NCBI RefSeq assembly: GCF_003254575.1
Contig: NZ_QJUA01000023.1
Coordinates: 1-64,000, forward strand
Direction: 5' to 3'
Source: Mycobacterium kyogaense
GTDB lineage: Bacteria; Actinomycetota; Actinomycetes; Mycobacteriales; Mycobacteriaceae
Length of the DNA stretch: 64,000 bases
The notes under the pieces were generated by a model. The model ran no database searches, was not told the origin of the DNA, and saw nothing but the letters and a program-made list of their open reading frames with translations. Shown in pieces: positions 9,314-18,513 of the stretch. The first letter of the stretch is position 1; each line of letters begins with the position of its first letter. The position numbers were made by a program, and so were the translations under genes.

Positions 9314-9658
9314 TGCGCCTCCTGGAGGATCGGTGTTCGGCGCGCCACATACCCGGCACCCATGCGGGAAAACGGACCTCCGGTGGCGAAAAGCAGCACG
9401 GAAGTTCGACCTGGCGGGACGTGGACCGTCAGCGGGACCTACCGGCGAGCGGGCTGTGTGGCTGTGGTCAGCGCGCTAGCGGTGGGCGTTCTGCCCGCTG
9501 GATTTCGCGCGCACACCTTCGGCCACGCGTGCGTCGCACGCGTGGCCGAAAGATGCGCTTGTGACTCGCGAACAGGCCGTGGTTCACGGGTGCTGTCACG
9601 CAGTCGATCTCACCGAAAGCCCCGTCTTACTTCTCGCAGCAGCCCGCTTGCGTCGTCG
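9314..9658. other. 345-bp intergenic region with long inverted repeat
   Basis: No credible gene on either strand. It separates two alcohol dehydrogenase genes that are both on the minus strand and should hold the promoter of the 8165-9313 gene. Its only clear structure is the inverted repeat at 9518-9550. Confidence 0.6.
9518..9550. repeat. Perfect 16-bp inverted repeat with 1-bp spacer
   Basis: Left arm TTCGGCCACGCGTGCG (9518-9533), a single T, right arm CGCACGCGTGGCCGAA (9535-9550). The arms match perfectly. A 1-nt loop is poor for an RNA hairpin and no T-run follows, so an operator is more likely than a terminator. Each arm contains the 8-bp palindrome CACGCGTG (9524-9531 and 9537-9544), 13 bp apart, which would suit two protein dimers bound side by side. 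Confidence 0.7.
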
Positions 9659-10830
<1,172 letters not shown>

Positions 10831-10834
<4 letters not shown>

Positions 10835-11325
10835 AGGACTCCCTCCCCACCCGCACGGCGGGTCGCCAAGTCGACCAGTTTGCCGGTCGGGGCGGCGCTG
10901 CGGGTGCCGTGCGGTGCGGGGTCGACCCGCAGCACCTCACCCACCTCGATGAGCTGTTTGGCTTGGCGCAACGCCGATCGGAGCTGTTGGCGCGGGTCCT
11001 CCCCCGACACACGGCTGGCGACCGAGCCGAGCCCGCCGGGCTCCGCCTGGCGTAGCCGCGCGGCGAGTTCCGTGCCCTTACCGCCGGGGGCTGTGCGGAC
11101 GTGCACCTCGATGCGGTCGCCGAGCGCGGCGAGAGGTTCGGGCACCCGGCCGCCCGGCATGACCTCCTCCGCAGGCCTGTTGATCGTCACACTGCGCCAC
11201 CGCGATCGCGGCTCGGGGTCCCCGGCCCCAGACGTTTCGCCACCGAGTCTGCGCTGCAGCTGGCGGGCCAGCTGACCGGCGGCGTCCAGACCGGCCTGCG
11301 CCACCTTGCCGACAGGGGTGCTCAC
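10831..11325 (-). CDS. Small cyclase/dehydrase-like (SRPBCC-type) protein, possibly shortened
   Basis: A 164-residue protein. The middle contains RSVTINRPAEEV, which matches the opening strand of SRPBCC (polyketide cyclase/dehydrase) domains, and IEVHVRTAPGGKGTELAARL, which fits a later strand. The segment usually found between them (where the domain meets its ligand) is much shorter here, so the domain may be truncated by deletion. The C-terminus (EDPRQQLRSALRQAKQLIEVGEV) is a helix typical of the mycobacterial versions. It has 4-bp overlaps with the genes on both sides: its GTG with the PfpI stop, its TGA with the dehydrogenase GTG. Confidence 0.65.
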
Positions 11326-11897
11326 GAGCCGCTCCCCGCGCCGGCGGGCTGTGCGGCCGAACTGAACAAATCCACGATCGCCGCGCAGAAGGCCGGGAGG
11401 TCGTCCGGGGACCGGCTGGTGACCAGGTTCCCGTCCCGCGCCACCTCCTCGTCGACCACGTTGGCGCCGGCGTTGCGCAGGTCGGTGCGGATGCTCGGGT
11501 AGGAGGTGAGCGTCCGGCCGCTCGCGACGCCGGCCTCGATCAGCGTCCATGGTCCGTGGCAGATCGAAGCGACCGGCTTGCTCGCGGACATGAAGTCGCG
11601 GACGAACGCGACCGCTGCGGAGTTCATTCGCAGCTGGTCCGGATTCACCGTGCCGCCGGGCAGCAACAACCCGTCGTAGTCGTCGGCCGATGCCGACTCG
11701 ACCAGGCCGTCCACGGAGAACGTGCCTGCCGATTCCAGGTCGTGGTCGCGCGCTTGAATTTCGCCGTCGTGCAACGACAGCAGATCGGTGGTACCTCCGG
11801 CGTCGTGTACGGCCTGTCTCGGCTGTTCCAGCTCTACCCGTTCCACGCCGTCCGCCGCCAGGATCGCTATCCGCTTGCCGCGCAATTGGTCTGCCAT
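11322..11897 (-). CDS. DJ-1/PfpI-family protein
   Basis: A 191-residue PfpI protein of usual family length. KRIAILAADGVERVEL opens the fold, LLLPGGTVNPD lies near residue 75 and SICHGPWTLIEAG near 107 holds the nucleophilic Cys. It is a paralogue of the longer PfpI protein at 5595-6329 and lacks that protein's C-terminal extension. AAAGGAACTCACA precedes the ATG. It sits in one unit with two dehydrogenases, which suits a role against reactive aldehydes or glycation damage, but activity cannot be read from sequence. Confidence 0.87.
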   Translation of the reverse strand: MADQLRGKRIAILAADGVERVELEQPRQAVHDAGGTTDLLSLHDGEIQARDHDLESAGTFSVDGLVESASADDYDGLLLPGGTVNPDQLRMNSAAVAFVRDFMSASKPVASICHGPWTLIEAGVASGRTLTSYPSIRTDLRNAGANVVDEEVARDGNLVTSRSPDDLPAFCAAIVDLFSSAAQPAGAGSGS

Positions 11898-11949
11898 TGT
11901 GAGTTCCTTTCGTTGCCTGTTGTCCGTACTGGTGAGTGCGGTCGACGCG

Positions 11950-13128
11950 TCAGTGCGCGCCGGCCCCGACCTTCTGCTTGCTCGAGCCGTTCGGGTGCAG
12001 CACGACCTTGGTCCAGCCCTCGTCCCGGCTGTCGAAGTGCTGGTACGCGTCGGGGCCCTCGTCAAGGGAGAGGTTGTGCGAGACGATCCAGGACGGCTTG
12101 ACCTTGTCGCCGGCGATGAGGTCGCGCAGGCGCCGGTTGTACCGCTTGACCGGACACTGTCCGCTACCCAGGGTCTGGCCCTTGAACCAATGCAGTCCGT
12201 AGTCGAAGGCCACCTCGCCCTTCTTGGCCAGTTCGTCCGCGCCGCCGGGATCCTGCGGGACGTACACGCCGACGGAGCCGATGCCACCGGTGAAGCGAAC
12301 CGACTTCACCAAACTGTTCAGCGTCATGTTCGGATGCTCGGTGCCCTCGGGATCGTGCGCCTGGTAGCCCACGCACTCGCAACCGCGGTCCGCGCCCAGG
12401 CCCATCGTTTGATCCATCACGAATTCCACCGGGTCGACTTTCGAATCGTCGATGGCGATGGCACCGATCTCCTCGGCGAGCCGCAGCCGGTCAGGATGGC
12501 GATCCACCACCATCACCTTGGAGGCGCCCTTGACCGTCGCGGAGAGGGCCGCCATGAGACCGACCGGTCCAGACCCATAGATCACCACAGAGTCACCAGG
12601 AACCACCCCGGCCAACTCGGTGGCGTGATATCCCGTCGGGAAGATGTCCGCCAGCATGACGTAATCGTTCTCTTTGTCCACCGAATCTTCGGGCAACCGA
12701 AGGCAGTTGTGATCGCCGTAGGGCACGCGCAGGAATTCCGCCTGGCCGCCCTGCCACGGCCCCATGTCGGCGAAGCCGTACGCCGCCCCGGCCATCTGCG
12801 GATCCGGCTGGGTGGTGAGGCAGTAGTTGGTGAATCCTCGCTCGCAGTTCTTGCAGAACCCGCACGACACGTTGAAGGGTATGGCTACCCGCTCACCGAC
12901 CTTGACCTTGTCGACACCGTCGCCGACCTCGACGACTTCTCCGAGGTTCTCGTGGCCGAAGCAGCGGCCGGTCTCGAAGTCGGTCCTGCCTTCGTACATG
13001 TGCAGATCCGAGCCGCAGATGTTGGTTGCGGTGATTTTCACCAACACGTCGGTGGGCCGTTCGATCTTTGCGTCCGGCACATCCTTCACGCTGACCTGGC
13101 GCGGTCCGTCGTACACGATTGCTTTCAC
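11950..13128 (-). CDS. Glutathione-independent formaldehyde dehydrogenase-like enzyme
   Basis: A 392-residue zinc MDR enzyme close in length and motif order to Pseudomonas-type glutathione-independent formaldehyde dehydrogenase. It has CGSDLHMYEGRT near residue 38, GHENLGEVVEVG near 60, the structural-zinc loop CGFCKNCERGFTNYC at about 90-104 and GSGPVGLMAALSATVKGA near 178. Compared with the other two dehydrogenases it has a longer middle part (GCECVGYQAHDPEGTEHPN), as in FdhA. The GTG at 13128 follows AGGAGG with good spacing. It heads the four-gene minus-strand unit. Confidence 0.87.
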   Translation of the reverse strand: MKAIVYDGPRQVSVKDVPDAKIERPTDVLVKITATNICGSDLHMYEGRTDFETGRCFGHENLGEVVEVGDGVDKVKVGERVAIPFNVSCGFCKNCERGFTNYCLTTQPDPQMAGAAYGFADMGPWQGGQAEFLRVPYGDHNCLRLPEDSVDKENDYVMLADIFPTGYHATELAGVVPGDSVVIYGSGPVGLMAALSATVKGASKVMVVDRHPDRLRLAEEIGAIAIDDSKVDPVEFVMDQTMGLGADRGCECVGYQAHDPEGTEHPNMTLNSLVKSVRFTGGIGSVGVYVPQDPGGADELAKKGEVAFDYGLHWFKGQTLGSGQCPVKRYNRRLRDLIAGDKVKPSWIVSHNLSLDEGPDAYQHFDSRDEGWTKVVLHPNGSSKQKVGAGAH

Positions 13129-13522
13129 AGCGAGCCTCCTCGGTTTGGATTGCGGCGGGCACATGCCCGGCTGTAGAGGCCGCAAACGTCCGATATACGC
13201 ATGCTCTTCACCGTGGGTTGTGGACCGCCCCGGGGACCCAGGAGGAGCCTGATACACCACCGCGGTGGCCGGAGACGGCCGATCAAGCATTTTTCGATGA
13301 CCTATCGAGACGGCGCACATTTACCGTGTTCAGACGCCCACATTTCCGCTGCGGACGCCTGAGTAGTTTCAATGGTCCATTTACTGCGGCGAAACACTGC
13401 AGCAACAGAGCGCGCTTAACGTCTCCCTGGTCGGCGTTGTGCGAGTTCCACAGGTACCTCGTCCGTGAGCTCGGAATGGACAACAGCACAGCTGATCTCG
13501 CATCGGCCGGATAGGAGAACAC
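13129..13522. other. 394-bp divergent promoter region
   Basis: Lies between the formaldehyde dehydrogenase-like gene (minus) and the glutamine synthetase-like gene (plus), so it must hold both promoters. A 12-bp palindrome CCACCGCGGTGG is at 13257-13268. No gene is seen. AGGAG lies 5 bp before the ATG at 13523. The 18-bp palindrome of the large catabolic cluster is absent. Confidence 0.5.
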
Positions 13523-14905
13523 ATGACCGCGACGCTGAGCGGACAGACCGCACACACCGACAGCGGTTCCGACGTGGCCGAGGTCGCCGAGCGGTTGACC
13601 GCGGCGGGAGTGAAGTACGCCGCGATCAGCTTCGTCGACATGCACGGGAAGCCGAAAGCCAAGATGGTGCCGCTGGGCCATCTCGGGCAGGCGTCGCGCG
13701 GCTCGGAGATGTTCACCGGTGCCGCCCTGGACGGCGTGCCGCAGGACGTCAACGACGATGAGGTCTCCCCCCACCCCGACCTCGGCGGGGCTATCATCGC
13801 GCCGTTCAATCGCGAGGTGGCGTGGTTCCCCGGCGACCTCTACATCGGTGACACGCCGTTCGAAGCCTGCAGCAGAGGCATTCTCAAGCGGGTCACCGCC
13901 GAGGCAGCCGCGCTGGGCTACACGTTCAACCTGGGTATCGAGACCGAGTTCTTCCTGCTCAGTGACGCCACCGGCACACCGGCTCCGGCCAGTGCCGACG
14001 ACAACCTCGACAAGCCGTGCTACGACCTGCGCGGGCTGCTGCACAACTACCCCGTGGTCGACGAGATCGTGACGGCGATGAACGAATTGGGCTGGGATGT
14101 CTACTCGTTCGATCATGAGGACGGCAACGGGCAGTTCGAGACCGACTTCACCTACACCGACGCGGTCGCCATGTCCGACCGGCTGGTGTTCTTTCGCATG
14201 ATGGTCGGCGAGATCGCTCGCAAGCACGGTCTGTTCGCATCCTGGATGCCCAAACCCTTCGCCGACCGGACCGGCAGCGGAGCGCACTACAACATGTCGC
14301 TGGCCGACACCGACGGGCAGAACCTGTTCGCCGACAGCGACGACGCCCGTGGCTGCGGCCTGTCCGAGCTGGGCTACCACTTCACTGCCGGTGTTTTGCG
14401 CCACGCGTCGGCGATCTGCGCGGTGGTCGCCCCGACGGTCAACAGCTACAAGCGGTTGGTCAAGCAGGGCAGCATGTCCGGGTTGACCTGGGCGCCGATC
14501 TTTGCCTGCTACGGCGACAACAACCGCACCAACATGCTGCGCATCCCCAGGGGCGGAGGACGCGTCGAATGCCGGGCCGCCGACAGCGCGAGCAATCCGT
14601 ACCTCGGTGCCGCACTGATGCTGGCCGCCGGCCTGGAAGGCATCCGCGAGGGTCTGGACCCCGGAGAACCCAACCGCGACAATCTCTACAGCCTGACCGA
14701 GGAGGAGTTGACCGCCCGGCAGATCGGCTGGCTGCCTCGCTCGCTCGGTGAGGCGATCGACGCGCTCGAGGCAGATCCATTAGTTCGCAGCGTGTTCGGC
14801 GCGGCGATGTTCGACTCCTACATCGCTGAGAAGAAGGCGGAGTGGAACTCCTTCACCGCGCACGTTTCGTCATGGGAGACCGACCGTTACCTGAGGTTCT
14901 GGTGA
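13523..14905 (+). CDS. Glutamine synthetase-family ligase, type III (GlnT-like)
   Basis: A 460-residue glutamine synthetase fold. The metal and substrate motifs are present: GIETEFFLL near residue 137, EDGNGQFETDF near 205, GSGAHYNMSL near 252, NSYKRL near 306 and RIPRGGGRVECRAADSASNPY near 340. The enzyme would join an amine or ammonia to glutamate using ATP. The type III branch includes true ligases and gamma-glutamyl-amine ligases, so the amine substrate is open. It is followed after 7 bp by a creatininase-family gene and then by a TetR gene, which suggests a small catabolic unit for a nitrogen compound rather than housekeeping ammonia assimilation. Confidence 0.83.
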   Translation: MTATLSGQTAHTDSGSDVAEVAERLTAAGVKYAAISFVDMHGKPKAKMVPLGHLGQASRGSEMFTGAALDGVPQDVNDDEVSPHPDLGGAIIAPFNREVAWFPGDLYIGDTPFEACSRGILKRVTAEAAALGYTFNLGIETEFFLLSDATGTPAPASADDNLDKPCYDLRGLLHNYPVVDEIVTAMNELGWDVYSFDHEDGNGQFETDFTYTDAVAMSDRLVFFRMMVGEIARKHGLFASWMPKPFADRTGSGAHYNMSLADTDGQNLFADSDDARGCGLSELGYHFTAGVLRHASAICAVVAPTVNSYKRLVKQGSMSGLTWAPIFACYGDNNRTNMLRIPRGGGRVECRAADSASNPYLGAALMLAAGLEGIREGLDPGEPNRDNLYSLTEEELTARQIGWLPRSLGEAIDALEADPLVRSVFGAAMFDSYIAEKKAEWNSFTAHVSSWETDRYLRFW

Positions 14906-14912
14906 CGGCGCA

Positions 14913-15656
14913 ATGATGCATCGATGGGAGGAACACACCTCGACGCAACTGGCGCACCGGCTGGCCGCTGACCCGGATTGCGTCGCGCTCATTCCGGTGG
15001 GTGCGACGGAGCAGCACGGCCCGCACCTGCCGGTCGGCACCGACACCATCCTGGCCGCCGCGGTTGCCGATGCCGCCGCTGGCGACATCGCGCTCGTACT
15101 TCCGCCGATTACGTACGGCTCCAGCATGTTCCACGGGTCAGCACTGGCCGGGACGGTGGCGTTCAGTGGCGAGGAGACCGCTGCGACCGCCTACCGAGTT
15201 GCCCGAGCCTGCGTCGACTCCGGTGTGCGACGTGTGCTGTTCGTCAACGGCCACGTCGGAAATGCCGCGGCTTTGTGGATTGCCTGCGATCACTTCCGGC
15301 GCGACCTACCGCAGGCGCGCATCGGGGTCATGCAGTGGTGGGACCTCACGGCCGACATCGCACGACGCGCCACCGCCGACGCGCTCGACTGGCACGCCAA
15401 CGCGGCGGAGACCTCGTTGATGCTGGCTGTTCGGCCGGAACTGGTGGACGTCGACGCGATGGCGCGGGCTGACGATCCGGACCGCACCGAGGGGCTGGTC
15501 TTCCGCTACCCGGTGGGATCGGTATCGACGAACGGGGTGACCGGCCATCCGTCGCGCGCGTCCAAGGGCTTCGGGCTCGAACTGTGGCGCGATGTCGTGA
15601 CCGCAGCGCGCGACGTCGTCAGCCGTGCCCACGTCGAGCAGCCGCCGGTCAGCTGA
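14913..15656 (+). CDS. Creatininase-family amidohydrolase
   Basis: A 247-residue creatinine amidohydrolase-fold protein. Metal-binding motifs are IPVGATEQHGPHLPVGTDT at about residues 27-45 (Glu, His and Asp ligands), VNGHVGN near 112 and DWHANAAETS near 158. The family hydrolyses cyclic or linear amides with two divalent metals. The mycofactocin peptidase MftE belongs to the same family, but there is no mycofactocin gene here. The gene starts 7 bp after the glutamine synthetase-like gene, so the substrate is probably an amide or lactam metabolised with it. Confidence 0.8.
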   Translation: MMHRWEEHTSTQLAHRLAADPDCVALIPVGATEQHGPHLPVGTDTILAAAVADAAAGDIALVLPPITYGSSMFHGSALAGTVAFSGEETAATAYRVARACVDSGVRRVLFVNGHVGNAAALWIACDHFRRDLPQARIGVMQWWDLTADIARRATADALDWHANAAETSLMLAVRPELVDVDAMARADDPDRTEGLVFRYPVGSVSTNGVTGHPSRASKGFGLELWRDVVTAARDVVSRAHVEQPPVS

Positions 15657-15675
15657 CCGTCGTAGAGTGACCCCC

Positions 15676-16413
15676 GTGCCACCACCCGAGCGGCGCGCAC
15701 ACGTCCGCGCAATCGGACGGCCCCGTCGTGACGCCGAATCAGTACCCGCGGGATCGCCCCGCGCGGGCATCGTCAGCGCCGCGACTCGGCTGTTCAGCGA
15801 AAAGGGTTATGCGCAAACGACGATGAGCGACATCGCGCGCGCCGCGGGTCTGCAACAGTCGTCGCTGTACTACTGGTTCCGCAACAAAGAGCAACTGCTG
15901 GGCGAGACGCTGGTCGTCAACCGCGCACCGCTGAAGTTCATCGCCGAGGTCGGCGCTGGATCCGGGTCGCCGGCAGTGAAGCTCTACCGGCTGTTGCGTT
16001 TCGACACCATGCAGCTGGCGCTCTCGCCGATCGACTTCAACGAGATCCAGCGCATCGCCCACACGCAGCGCGCCGACTTCCACCAATTCTGGGCCGACTA
16101 CGAACGACTCAAGAACTGGGTGGTCGACCTCATCGGCGCGGCGATCAGCGAGGGCAAGTTCATCGAGTGCGATCGCGAGGAGACGGCCGGGCTGCTACTC
16201 AACTTCGACGAGGGCGCGCAGAAGCGCACGCGTCTGCACACCGACCACGGCGACCGCGCCGAGGAAGCGGTGCGAGTCGGCGAACAGGTCGCCATCATCG
16301 CGGTGCGCGGCCTACTCAAGCGGCCGAGTGAGATCGCGCGGATTCAAGAGCAGGCGGCACGATTCGACGATGCGGCCGTCGCGCTGCGGGCTGCTGAACC
16401 GTCGGCGGACTGA
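15676..16413 (+). CDS. TetR-family transcriptional regulator
   Basis: A 245-residue regulator. The N-terminal helix-turn-helix is TTMSDIARAAGLQQSSLYYWFRNKEQLL at about residues 48-75; the rest is an all-helical ligand domain. A basic tail of about 25 residues precedes the usual TetR start. GTG at 15676, 19 bp after the creatininase stop, is chosen over an in-frame ATG inside that gene. As the third gene of the unit it probably controls the glutamine synthetase/creatininase pair, but no clear operator was found upstream of 13523. Confidence 0.82.
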   Translation: MPPPERRAHVRAIGRPRRDAESVPAGSPRAGIVSAATRLFSEKGYAQTTMSDIARAAGLQQSSLYYWFRNKEQLLGETLVVNRAPLKFIAEVGAGSGSPAVKLYRLLRFDTMQLALSPIDFNEIQRIAHTQRADFHQFWADYERLKNWVVDLIGAAISEGKFIECDREETAGLLLNFDEGAQKRTRLHTDHGDRAEEAVRVGEQVAIIAVRGLLKRPSEIARIQEQAARFDDAAVALRAAEPSAD

Positions 16414-16500
16414 GGAATCCGAACGTCTCTAGGAGTGGGCCGAGGGCGCGCAGCGGGCCACGCCTGGCTTTCGAGCCCGACACCATATGCGGCCAGCTGC

Positions 16501-17406
16501 TCACACGCGGACGACGACCTTTCCCCGCGTGTGTCCGCGCTCGACGTGTGCGTGTGCTTCCGCGAACTGTTCGAGCGGATACGTCCGCTCGATGCGCGGG
16601 GTGTAGCGACCCTGCCGACCGAGTTCGCCTGCTTGGGCCAGGAGCGTGGAGTCGTTTTCCGCCATGACCAGGTGCACACCCATGGGATGCGCATTGGCGT
16701 AGTCGGCGATTGTCGACACGCGTGCGGGGTCGCCCACGATCGCGACGAGATCGGCAAGAGACCCCGAACCCGCAGTATCGAACGCGGCATCGACTCCGCC
16801 CGAAGCCAGGGTGGCGAGGCGCTGCGCGAGGCCCTCGCCATAGGTGGTGGGAACGGCGCCGAGCGAGGTGAGGAAGGCGTGGTTGCGCTCACTGGCCGTT
16901 CCGATCACGGACGCACCCTGAGCCACCGCTATCTCGACGGCGGCACTGCCCACGCCTCCGGCGGCGCCCTCGATGAGAAGCGTGCGGCCCCACAGGGGAC
17001 CGAGCACCTTCAATCCGGCCAGCGCGGTCAGGGCTGCCACAGGGGCGCCAGCGGCCTCCTCGTCGGTCCACGTGGCAGGCGCGTGGGCCCAGGCCGAGAG
17101 CACCGCAAACTCCGCGGTCGAGCCGGTGAAGCCGCCCAACCCGAAGACACGGTCACCGATGCTCACCCCGCGCACACCCACACCTATCTGGTCAACGACA
17201 CCGACGGCGTCCCGCCCAGGAATCGCCGGCAGGTCGATGGGCATCAGCTCGCGCCCGGCACCGGAACGCAATTTCCAGTCGACCGGATTGACGCTGACGG
17301 CTGCGACACGAATGCGAATCTCGCCCGGCCCGGGACGGGGCTCCGGCACCTGCTCGACCACAAGGGTCTCCACACCGCCGAACTGGTGATAGCGGACTGC
17401 ACGCAT
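16501..17406 (-). CDS. Quinone oxidoreductase-like MDR protein
   Basis: A 301-residue zinc-free medium-chain oxidoreductase. It starts MRAVRYHQFGGVETL, has the N-terminal GroES-like fold with AVSVNPVDWKLRSG near residue 38 and the NADPH motif LLIEGAAGGVGSAAVEIA near 143. No zinc cysteines are present. AAGGAAG precedes the ATG. It is divergent from a TetR gene, with two operator-like inverted repeats in between, so it is the likely target of that regulator. Probable role: reduction of quinones or alpha,beta-unsaturated carbonyls. Confidence 0.85.
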   Translation of the reverse strand: MRAVRYHQFGGVETLVVEQVPEPRPGPGEIRIRVAAVSVNPVDWKLRSGAGRELMPIDLPAIPGRDAVGVVDQIGVGVRGVSIGDRVFGLGGFTGSTAEFAVLSAWAHAPATWTDEEAAGAPVAALTALAGLKVLGPLWGRTLLIEGAAGGVGSAAVEIAVAQGASVIGTASERNHAFLTSLGAVPTTYGEGLAQRLATLASGGVDAAFDTAGSGSLADLVAIVGDPARVSTIADYANAHPMGVHLVMAENDSTLLAQAGELGRQGRYTPRIERTYPLEQFAEAHAHVERGHTRGKVVVRV

Positions 17407-17743
17407 GAGGTTCTTCCTTTCCACGCGGCCAGAGAAGGCCGTTGTCGAGATCAGTAGGCGAAGCGGGGTGTTCCCACCACATCGGGTTGCGCGGCGCGCC
17501 ACCGAAAGAACCCATGGGGACGTATGTCTCGTGGTGCTCGACCGGCGTCAGTGGGGTTGCGGATGACTTGTGGGTTGCGGCCTCCCTGCGGCCGAAGTCG
17601 GGCGGACCCGGCGCGTGTTCCCCGGTCGAAGGCATCACGCCAAGCTCCTGGTGCTGGGAGGGTCGCGTTCAGCGTCCTGTCGCTGCGGGTCGACGCCGCT
17701 GTAAGAGGTGTCGAGCGAGCATGAGGCTGCTATCGTCGCGAGG

Positions 17744-17759
17744 CGGAGACAACTCTCCG
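17744..17759. promoter_or_regulatory. Operator-like inverted repeat, distal copy
   Basis: CGGAGA-CAAC-TCTCCG: 6-bp perfect arms with a 4-bp spacer. Same arms and spacer length as the copy 29 bp downstream. Confidence 0.65.
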
Positions 17760-17772
17760 TTTCCTTGAACAT

Positions 17773-17790
17773 ACGGAGACGGTTCTCCGT
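17773..17790. promoter_or_regulatory. Operator-like inverted repeat, proximal copy
   Basis: ACGGAGA-CGGT-TCTCCGT: 7-bp perfect arms with a 4-bp spacer, ending 20 bp before the TetR ATG at 17811. Two copies in front of a TetR gene suggest cooperative self-repression. Confidence 0.7.
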
Positions 17791-17810
17791 TTGTCAATGC
17801 AGGCAGGGAC

Positions 17811-18377
17811 ATGACATCCACCACCCCGCGACCACTGAGGGCCGACGCCGCCCGCAACCGGTCCAAGCTGTTGGCGACGGCCGCCGACGCGTTCTCGACC
17901 CGCGGCCTGGGGATCTCGATGGACGACATCGCCCGAACTGCCGGCGTGGGGGCCGGCACCCTGTACCGCCACTTCCCCACCAAGGACCACTTGGTCGCCG
18001 CCGTACTGGACGAGCGGATCCGCGAGCTGGCTCGTGAGGGCAGAGAGCTGCTGGATCTCACCGGGCCGCGTGAGGCCCTGTTCATGCTGCTGCGCAAGGC
18101 CGTCCTGGAGTGGGGGCCCACCGACCGCGGCTTGGTGGAGTCGTTGGCCAGCGCCGTCGGCCCACACGAGTGCGTCCCACGGAGCGCGCGCGAGGACTTC
18201 GCCTCCAGTGTCGACGTGCTGCTGCGGGCCGCCAGAGACGAAGGGGTCGTTCGAGCTGACGTGACCAGCGACGAGGTGGAAACCCTCATCGTCGGATGCC
18301 AAGCGATGCAGCACTACCGCCCGGAGCTGGCCGAAAGAACGCTAGACATCATGCTCGACGGCCTGCGCACCAACTGA
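17811..18377 (+). CDS. TetR-family transcriptional regulator
   Basis: A 188-residue TetR protein. The helix-turn-helix is ISMDDIARTAGVGAGTLYRHFPTKDHL at about residues 36-62, with a typical helical effector domain after it. It is divergent from the quinone oxidoreductase-like gene and has two matching inverted repeats just upstream, so self-regulation and control of that oxidoreductase is the simplest reading. It converges with the ferredoxin reductase-like gene at 18514. Its operators do not resemble the palindrome of the large catabolic cluster. Confidence 0.87.
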   Translation: MTSTTPRPLRADAARNRSKLLATAADAFSTRGLGISMDDIARTAGVGAGTLYRHFPTKDHLVAAVLDERIRELAREGRELLDLTGPREALFMLLRKAVLEWGPTDRGLVESLASAVGPHECVPRSAREDFASSVDVLLRAARDEGVVRADVTSDEVETLIVGCQAMQHYRPELAERTLDIMLDGLRTN

Positions 18378-18513
18378 CCTGCAACGGGCACCCTCAACGG
18401 ATCGACTCGCACGAGCGGCCGAGACCGCATCCACCGGAGAAGGCCAGGCAACGCATTCGAAGCAGAACTCCAACGCCGGCTTGGCACCTTCATCCGACGT
18501 GGGCGCACAGCGG

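Larger units (their letters stand above)
17407..17810. other. 404-bp divergent control region
   Basis: Lies between the quinone oxidoreductase-like gene (minus) and the TetR gene (plus). No credible gene. The TetR-proximal end carries two related inverted repeats (17744-17759 and 17773-17790), described separately. Confidence 0.6.

Noticed and set aside
9518-9550. Inverted repeat as a rho-independent terminator
   Set aside because: One-base loop, no following T-run, and it lies upstream of a gene rather than just after one.
13257-13268. Palindrome CCACCGCGGTGG as an operator
   Set aside because: Twelve GC-rich symmetric bases occur by chance in such DNA, and no second copy supports it.
14913-15656. 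Mycofactocin peptidase MftE
   Set aside because: Same creatininase family, but no MftA, MftB, MftC or MftF gene is near and the neighbours are a glutamine synthetase-like gene and TetR.
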